Assembly: GCF_032854445.1 (NCBI RefSeq)
Contig: NC_088297.1
Coordinates: 24,129,127 to 24,193,126, forward strand
From: Liolophura sinensis
Lineage: Eukaryota > Mollusca > Polyplacophora > Chitonida > Chitonidae
Length of the DNA stretch: 64,000 nucleotides
Direction of reading: 5' to 3'
The notes below the pieces were generated by a model. That model worked only from the letters and a program-made list of their open reading frames with translations, searched no databases and was not told where the DNA came from. A program made the translations under genes and the position numbers. Positions 22,216 to 64,000 of this stretch are shown in pieces (within the stretch, counting starts at the first letter, position 1; every line of letters begins with the position of its first letter).

Positions 22216-23039
22216 CGCTGTCCATTTATTGCTGAATGTGTACTTCTCACTAGCGTTCTTTACTTCCTAAAAGCTTTAAACCTTGTCATTTCTGAGAAAT
22301 ACTAATGGCATTTTTAGAATCGACACCTTAAGCTGCACATGATTTCATATTTCAAATCTAAATATAATTCCACGGAAAGGCCAAACAACTAAAAAAAACA
22401 GTCGTTCACGTGACATATTGAGAGACAAATTTGCTGCTATGTATAAATGTTCCAAATATCTGGTTCTGATTACTGGATTGTACTCGTGCACCAAATTTCA
22501 GACGGTTCCGTGGTAAGAGAAGACGTTTTTACAGGTTATGAACAAAATCAAAAATGGCTGCCAAGTCACGTGACCTATATTACTTAATATATTCCGTTTT
22601 TGCCCTTAAGGCCGTGCATTTATGCAATTTTACTTTAAATCACTCAAACATTATCCATTTTGTAAGTGTTTTGTCGAACAAAAATAATCATCATAAAAAT
22701 CTGAACAATTTCAATATTGTTCTCAGCCCAAAAAACTAGGCACCCTAATAGTGGTACTTCCTTCATCGGGCCTCCGCCAAGATATCAACTCCAGAATAGC
22801 CTGCGTACGATCCATTTTGTTTCTGCCGGGCTCCTTTTTGATGTCAACCGATAAGGTTAATCGATCAAGAGCTTCCTATCGTTTTTCCTCTACGCCCGAA
22901 CTCAGACCAAGTTATGCCTTTCCGTGTACTAATGCGTCCATGAACTGGAACTGATCACTCGTTGACTACGCCTCAAAATAAAGTTTGTTTATCCGATCAT
23001 ATTCCCTCAAGACATCGTAGGATCTCACGACAGCATGAG

Positions 23040-23084
23040 AAAAAGATCGGCCATGTTGTCGTTGACATACTTCCGGGCGCCGTC
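23040..23084 (+). promoter_or_regulatory. Housekeeping-type promoter elements before the small gene
   Basis: GGCCATGTTG resembles the YY1 site and ACTTCCGGG the ETS/GABP site, both within 45 bp of the ATG at 23085. This pair is usual at TATA-less promoters of constitutive, often mitochondrial, genes. A minus-strand ATG in strong context lies at 22815 with a 31-codon frame, but I cannot support a divergent gene. Confidence 0.4.
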
Positions 23085-23362
23085 ATGTTTGGACTACTTC
23101 AGGTAAATCATACTTGTTTTCTTTCGCTGATATATTGATATATCGACTTTTGTTCCTCGTGGAATTTCAGTGGTACCTTGAAGCTAGGATTGTGGATCAT
23201 TTATTGGCAACTTTCAAAGATGCTATCCCATTTTTGTCGCGAATATTATTTCCCGAATGGTTTGTACCTGTCTGGGAGAGCTATCTTAATTTGGCCTGTA
23301 GAAGTTCTCGCGAGAATGCGACTGAGCGGTACACTGTGAGACAGGTGCAGGCATTGTATTAA
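23085..23362 (+). CDS. Small 69-residue protein, two exons, unrecognised
   Basis: Exon 23085-23102 (MFGLLQ) joins exon 23171-23362 across a 68-bp intron (GTAAAT...TTTCAG) in phase 0. The second exon reads WYLEARIVDHLLATFKDAIP, then FLSRILFPEWFVPVWESYL, and closes with a charged RSSRENATERYTVRQVQ before TAA. The middle is hydrophobic and aromatic enough for one membrane-associated helix. The ATG has G at -3 and the promoter-type motifs just upstream support it. I do not recognise the family. The alternative is a chance open frame of 82 codons; the acceptor position and the promoter context argue against that. Confidence 0.5.
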
Positions 23363-23800
23363 ATGAGTAAGATACATAACACACATAGGTCTAGATAAAG
23401 AAGAGTAAAACAAGCGAATGTTTTTTCACGTCCAGTTTATTCAGTTTGAACAATGGTTTGCTGCACGCCAGTAGATACATGTAGACCTTGAGAAAATGAC
23501 ACAAAGTTACTTTGTGGGTTTTATATATTAGCTTGATAACACATCTTTAATATACATGTAGGCCCGTTAAAAGTGAGTATCTTCTCTTGATTCATGACTC
23601 TTTTGGTTTGCATTCTTTGTTTTCCTGTATGGTTTGTTCCTTTGGCCAGACTTCATATGGCGCTAGTACGTTTCAAGGCATGACAAATACAGGCAACCAC
23701 TGAGACAGTTTCCACGCGGGCAAGGCAAAGGGAAGCAACTCCGAACAGGCCACGTAGATCAATTTTTCTCGTATTTTATTAGGCTCATCACTTTCAAATT

Positions 23801-24008
23801 TGATTTATTTATTTGATTGGTGTTTTACGTCGTAATCAAGAATATTTCACTTATACGACGGTGGTCAGCATTGTGGTAGGTGGAAACCCGGCAGAGCCCG
23901 GGGGAAACCCACGACCATCCGCAGGTTGCTGCAAGACCTTCCCACGTATGGCCGGAGAGGAAGCCAACACGAGCTGGACTTGACATTGGTGAGAGACTCC
24001 TGGGCCTG
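23801..24008 (-). mobile_element. tRNA-derived SINE, head truncated
   Basis: Plus-strand order TTTATTTATTTGATTGGTGT, TATACGACGGTGGTCAGC, GGCCGGAGAGGAAGCCAACAC, ending at GGTGAGAGACTCCTGGGCC. The tRNA-like A-box part is missing. Confidence 0.8.
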
Positions 24009-24289
24009 TGGGACGGAAGAACTTGGGACAGCTCATTTTGATTTATTATCAAACTAACAGTGACGAAGTAAGGACCAGGATGCACAAACTGTTATGGAAC
24101 TAGCAGAAGCAGAAACATATGGTGGGTGAACCATGTAAACATGAGAGGAACGCCCACTATCTCAGCAATACATGGGTAGTGTAACTCATTCGGACGCCAA
24201 ATGAAGCTTTGGGGTTTTTTTTCGGGCTTACACTACTTGCGTATTATGTGAAACTTATCAGTGGATCCAAGGGATTTTCTCAGCATAGT

Positions 24290-24525
24290 TTATATTTGTC
24301 TGTTGATTTATCTGATTGCTATTTTACGCCGTACTGTAAAATATTTCACTTACACGACGACTCGTTTACTACGGCTCAAAATAAAGTTTTTTTTTTATCT
24401 AAGCATTATGGTGAGAGGGAATCGGGTAGAGCCCTCGGGAAGCCTACGACAGTCCTCATGTTGCTGTCAGACCCATCCACATACGACCGGAGAGGAAGAC
24501 AGCGTGAGCTCCTGGGTCAGTATGG
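24290..24525 (-). mobile_element. Degenerate SINE copy
   Basis: TTTTACGCCGTACTGTAAAAT, ATTTCACTTACACGACGA, GCATTATGGTGAGAGGGAAT and ACGACCGGAGAGGAAGACAGC keep the SINE order. An unrelated stretch (TCGTTTACTACGGCTCAAAA) interrupts the middle. Confidence 0.6.
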
Positions 24526-24599
24526 TCATTATGTGTAGTGATGGGTACATAGGTTACGTGTACACCTAGAACATGTAACTGGGCTAGCATTAAAGAGCA

Positions 24600-25660
24600 G
24601 CTGTACCAGACATGTACATTTTGCTAAAAGTCATTGTTCTCCAATTAAGTAACAGTTTCTGCATTTACCAAGAGTAGCTCAAATTATTGCCTTTCATTGT
24701 GTATCAGGCTCGTATCTGTAGAATTTATAGAGTTAAAATGATTATAACTCTTGAAAAATACAACGCAACCAGCTTTATAAATTTTAGAAACGTTTTAAAA
24801 GGAAACGTGCATGGATTTATCTTTGGATTTGGACTAGTATTTGTAAAAACGTAGTTATCTGGACTGTTCTAAAATAAGAGCAAAAGTCGATTGTATTTGC
24901 GCTGATTTTTGCCCGAACGGTATAGCCTTTTTAATTAGTAAACTAAGCAATGTATTTTATCATCGATATGATGCATGGCATTTGCATTTGGTGAAATGTA
25001 CACAGCATGAGGACAACCTCCATCGGCTATTCCTTCACCCGACAAGGTATACAAATTCTGAAGTAACGACTGGTATTTAATGATCTCATTGCAGCTTTAC
25101 TTCACGGTTTAAGTAGCGGAAGGTTCGCAGACAGAGCTCCGCACGATCCATGTCTTTTCTATGCATCTACAGTTCGTGGGTTTTGACATAAATGGAAATG
25201 TCGATGGTATATGGTTACTCATTTCGAAAATCTGTAGATTAGGTGCCTCATAAATTCCATATGGAGTTTCGTATCGCAGCATCCTCTGGCTCCCTGAGGC
25301 TCATTCCAGGTTACTGCTCACCCTGTCAAGCAGGCCTTTCCCATCATAATCACCAAATGTATAGAACTTCTTTCGTTTCCATGGTTGCATGAGAGAAAAT
25401 AACACGAATATATCTCGGGCACCACGAGTTTTATTTTCCATTTTTTTTACTCTTGCCTTTGCTACTCCTATGACCCACCATGTTAATAAAGTACTTACAG
25501 CTTCATTGCTGTAATCCCAAAGCAAATGGCCAATCAGGTCGTTGTAAGTCAAGCTCTTTTCTGCCTAACTGATAAGCAACATTTGCTATGATTGGTCGTC
25601 TCCTTAACGCGATAAATGGCTGCATTTGTTTCAGGCAAACTAGATATAATCATAGCAACT
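24600..25660. other. Intergenic DNA, no gene recognised
   Basis: A minus-strand open frame of 83 codons at 25301-25552 has no recognisable motifs. Nothing else could be supported. Confidence 0.45.
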
Positions 25661-25669
25661 GCCAAAATA

Positions 25670-25745
25670 TCACTGTACATATATCGCTGTGCACACATCG
25701 CTGTACATATATCACTGTACATATATTACTGTACAAATATCATTG
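25670..25745. repeat. 14-bp tandem repeat, 5 copies
   Basis: The unit is CACTGTACATATAT with CGCTGTGCACACAT variants. Confidence 0.8.
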
Positions 25746-26009
25746 CCTTTTTTTCTTAAGGTCTAAGAAACCAGTTAACAGAAATGTTATAACAGCATAT
25801 TCACCGCAGGTTGAAGGATTAGTTGACAGTTAGGTTTTTAATGCATGTGATTTTGTTTCATGCTAAGCTTAAACAAGTTGACCCGTCGGACGGTAAGAAC
25901 ATCAGAGATTCCCATGAAGTATTTAGATCCAAGAATACGATAATCGATAACACCACAGGAGAGGTATAAATGTATCCAAAGCTTTGATGTACGGATTCAA
26001 CTGCTGTCA

Positions 26010-26990
26010 CAACTGTCACTCGGTGTATCCCACAGAGTGTAACTACACAGATGCATCCAGGGGATCGGTGTATCCCGCGGAGTGTATCTACAGAGATGTA
26101 TCCAGGGGATCGGTGTATCCCACGGAGTGTATCTACAGAGATGTATCGAGGGTCGGTGTATCCCACGGAGTGTATCTACAGAGATGTATCCAGGGTCTCG
26201 GTGTATCCCACGGAGTGCATCTACAGAGATGTATCCAGGATCTCGGTGTATCCCACGGAGTGTAACTACACAGATGTATCCAGGGTCTCGGTGTATCCCA
26301 GGGAGTGTATCTACAGAGATGTATCCAGGATCTCGGTGTATCCCACGGAGTGTATCTACAGAGATGTATCCAGGGTCTCGGTGTATCCCAGGGAGTGTAT
26401 CTACAGAGATGTATCCAGGGTCTCGGTGTATCCCACGGAGTGTATCTACAGAGATGTATCCAGGGTCTCGGTGTATCCCACGGAGTGTAACTACAGAGAT
26501 GCATCCAGGGTCTCGGTGTATCCCACGGAGTGTATCTACAGAGATGTATCCAGGGTCTCGGTGTATCCCACGGAGTGTATCTACAGAGATGTATCCAGGG
26601 TCTCGGTGTATCACACGGAGTGTAACTACAGAGATGCATCCAGGGTCTCGGTGTATCCCACGGAGTGTATCTAAAGAGATGTATCCAGGGTCTCGGTGTA
26701 TCCCACGGAGTGTATCTACAGAGATGCATCCAAAGTCTCGGTGTATCACACGGAGTGTAACTACAGAGATGTATCGAGAGGATCCGTGTATCCCAGGGAC
26801 TGTTTGTGTAGAGATGTATCCAGGGTCTCGGTGTATCCCACAAAGTGTAACTAAAGAGATGTATCCATGGGTTCGATGTATCATACGGACTGTATCTGTA
26901 GAGATGTATCTTGGGGCTCGATGTATCCTGCATGTTGTAACTATAGAGATGTATCCGAGCATTCGATGGAAAATACTCAAGGTATTGTAT
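26010..26990. repeat. 45-bp minisatellite, about 21 copies
   Basis: The unit is approximately GGTGTATCCCACGGAGTGTA followed by TCTACAGAGATGTATCCAGGGTCTC. At 45 bp (15 codons) it leaves two plus and two minus frames open for over 200 codons, reading for example SVYPTECIYRDVSRV. Four mutually incompatible long frames mean this is periodicity rather than coding. The right-hand copies (26750-26990) are more diverged. It lies 330-1300 bp beyond the stop codon of the guanylyl cyclase gene. Confidence 0.92.
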
Positions 26991-27316
26991 CACCTGAAGC
27001 AATGCATGTATATCTGAACACCAGGCACATAGCAGAACACTAAATACGTAACGTAACATCACCCACAGCAATGGCGACATGTCCAGCTGCTCCATGTGTA
27101 ACACCGTCAGGCACAAAGCAGATCAGCCGCGTGGTGATGGACTGTGGACATGAATCCAACTGATCGAAGTATTACAGCGTTACAAGCCATCTATCCAGTG
27201 ATATGAGGTAGCATAGGGCAATGTCCCTCCCCGATGTATCCAATGCCCCAATCCATGGATATCCTCCAGACTTTGCAGCACTGTCACCAGGTTACTTCTC
27301 CTCGTGTGGACCTTAG

Positions 27317-63545
<36,229 letters not shown>

Positions 63546-63599
63546 CTGTTCAAAATGAAAGGAGAAGATGGGTAAATCACATGATGGATAATATCCGAT

Positions 63600-64000
63600 C
63601 AATGGGAAAGCGAGGAAAAGGAAAACATCCAAGAGAGGTGCAAGACGGGGAAAAGAACATAGGCGCAAAGACGCAATGAGAGAAAGAAGAGGGAAGGAGG
63701 GCACAGGCGCGAAGACGTTATGAAAGACAGAATTAGACGGTGGAAAGAAGAACGTAGGCGCAAAGACAATGACAAACAGAGCCTGACAAAGAGGGGAAGA
63801 CAGAGGAGGGGAGAACGTAGATGGAAAGACACCATGAGAAAGAGATGAAGACAGGGGACGTAGGTGCAACGACACAATGAGAGAGAAAAGAAGACTTGGG
63901 CAAGGAGAACTTGTGTGCACAGACACCATGAGAGAGAGAAGAAGACAGAGGAGGGGAGAAAGTAGTTGTAAAGAAATCAGAAGACGGGGGGAAAGAGAAC
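63600..64000. repeat. Purine-rich ~60-bp tandem repeat, 6-7 copies, running off the window
   Basis: GAAGACAGAGGAGGGGAGAA, CGTAGGCGCAAAGACACAAT and GAGAGAAAGA words recur about every 55-65 bp. The minus-strand Leu/Ser/Phe-rich frames are by-products. Confidence 0.8.

Noticed and set aside
22723-22815. Divergent first exon starting MDRTQAILELISWRR
   Set aside because: Strong ATG context, but only 31 codons and no donor site found before the stop.
26010-27116. Open frames of 311-327 codons on both strands
   Set aside because: They are forced by a 45-bp (15-codon) tandem repeat; four overlapping frames are open at once and none has a gene-like start or end.

Overview
The window is animal nuclear DNA. 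Its genes have spliced introns with GT-AG borders. It is rich in tRNA-derived SINEs, minisatellites and fold-back elements. One SINE consensus (A box near TGGCTCAGTTGG on the minus strand, GAGTTCAAGTCC B box, TATTTGATTGGTGTTTTACG tail end) is of a type I associate with molluscs and other lophotrochozoans, so a marine lophotrochozoan is the best guess. That assignment is inference.

Layout. 1-600: a minisatellite. 907-5496: a 4.6-kb DNA transposon with a Mutator-like transposase gene, a convergent small His-Me-finger (homing-endonuclease-type) gene and perfectly identical 457-bp direct repeats at both ends. 7.0-9.1 kb: the last two recognisable exons (transmembrane segment and tyrosine-motif tail) of a plus-strand receptor-like gene, followed at once by a 42-bp minisatellite. 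11-16 kb: a LINE reverse-transcriptase remnant, several minisatellites and nested SINEs. 16.2-18.6 kb: a complete three-exon gene for a secreted protein of 288 residues. 23.1-23.4 kb: a probable two-exon gene for a 69-residue protein. 26.0-27.0 kb: a 45-bp minisatellite.

From 27,317 to at least 63,545 the minus strand carries one large host gene, a single-pass receptor guanylyl cyclase of the natriuretic-peptide-receptor type. Twenty coding exons were located, from the ligand-binding domain through the membrane segment, kinase-homology domain, dimerisation linker and cyclase domain to the stop codon. The 5' end lies beyond the window. Splice phases join throughout, with two exceptions: one exon carries an apparent extra base, and one junction in the juxtamembrane region needs a further exon. 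The introns hold most of the minisatellites, SINEs, MITE-like elements and an LTR-retrotransposon fossil.

The most unusual signals are (1) the transposon with identical terminal direct repeats whose repeat unit is itself inverted-ended; (2) a 49-bp intronic minisatellite (about 34 copies) in the cyclase gene, in which most units have an acceptor-like CAG and a donor-like GTAAGT framing a 23-nt segment whose phase is the one needed to join the flanking exons; and (3) a GC-AG intron immediately downstream of it. Stretches not listed, in particular 5.5-7.0, 19.5-21.5, 24.6-25.6, 28.9-30.3, 33.7-34.2, 48.4-49.6 and 55.8-57.6 kb, showed me no recognisable gene.
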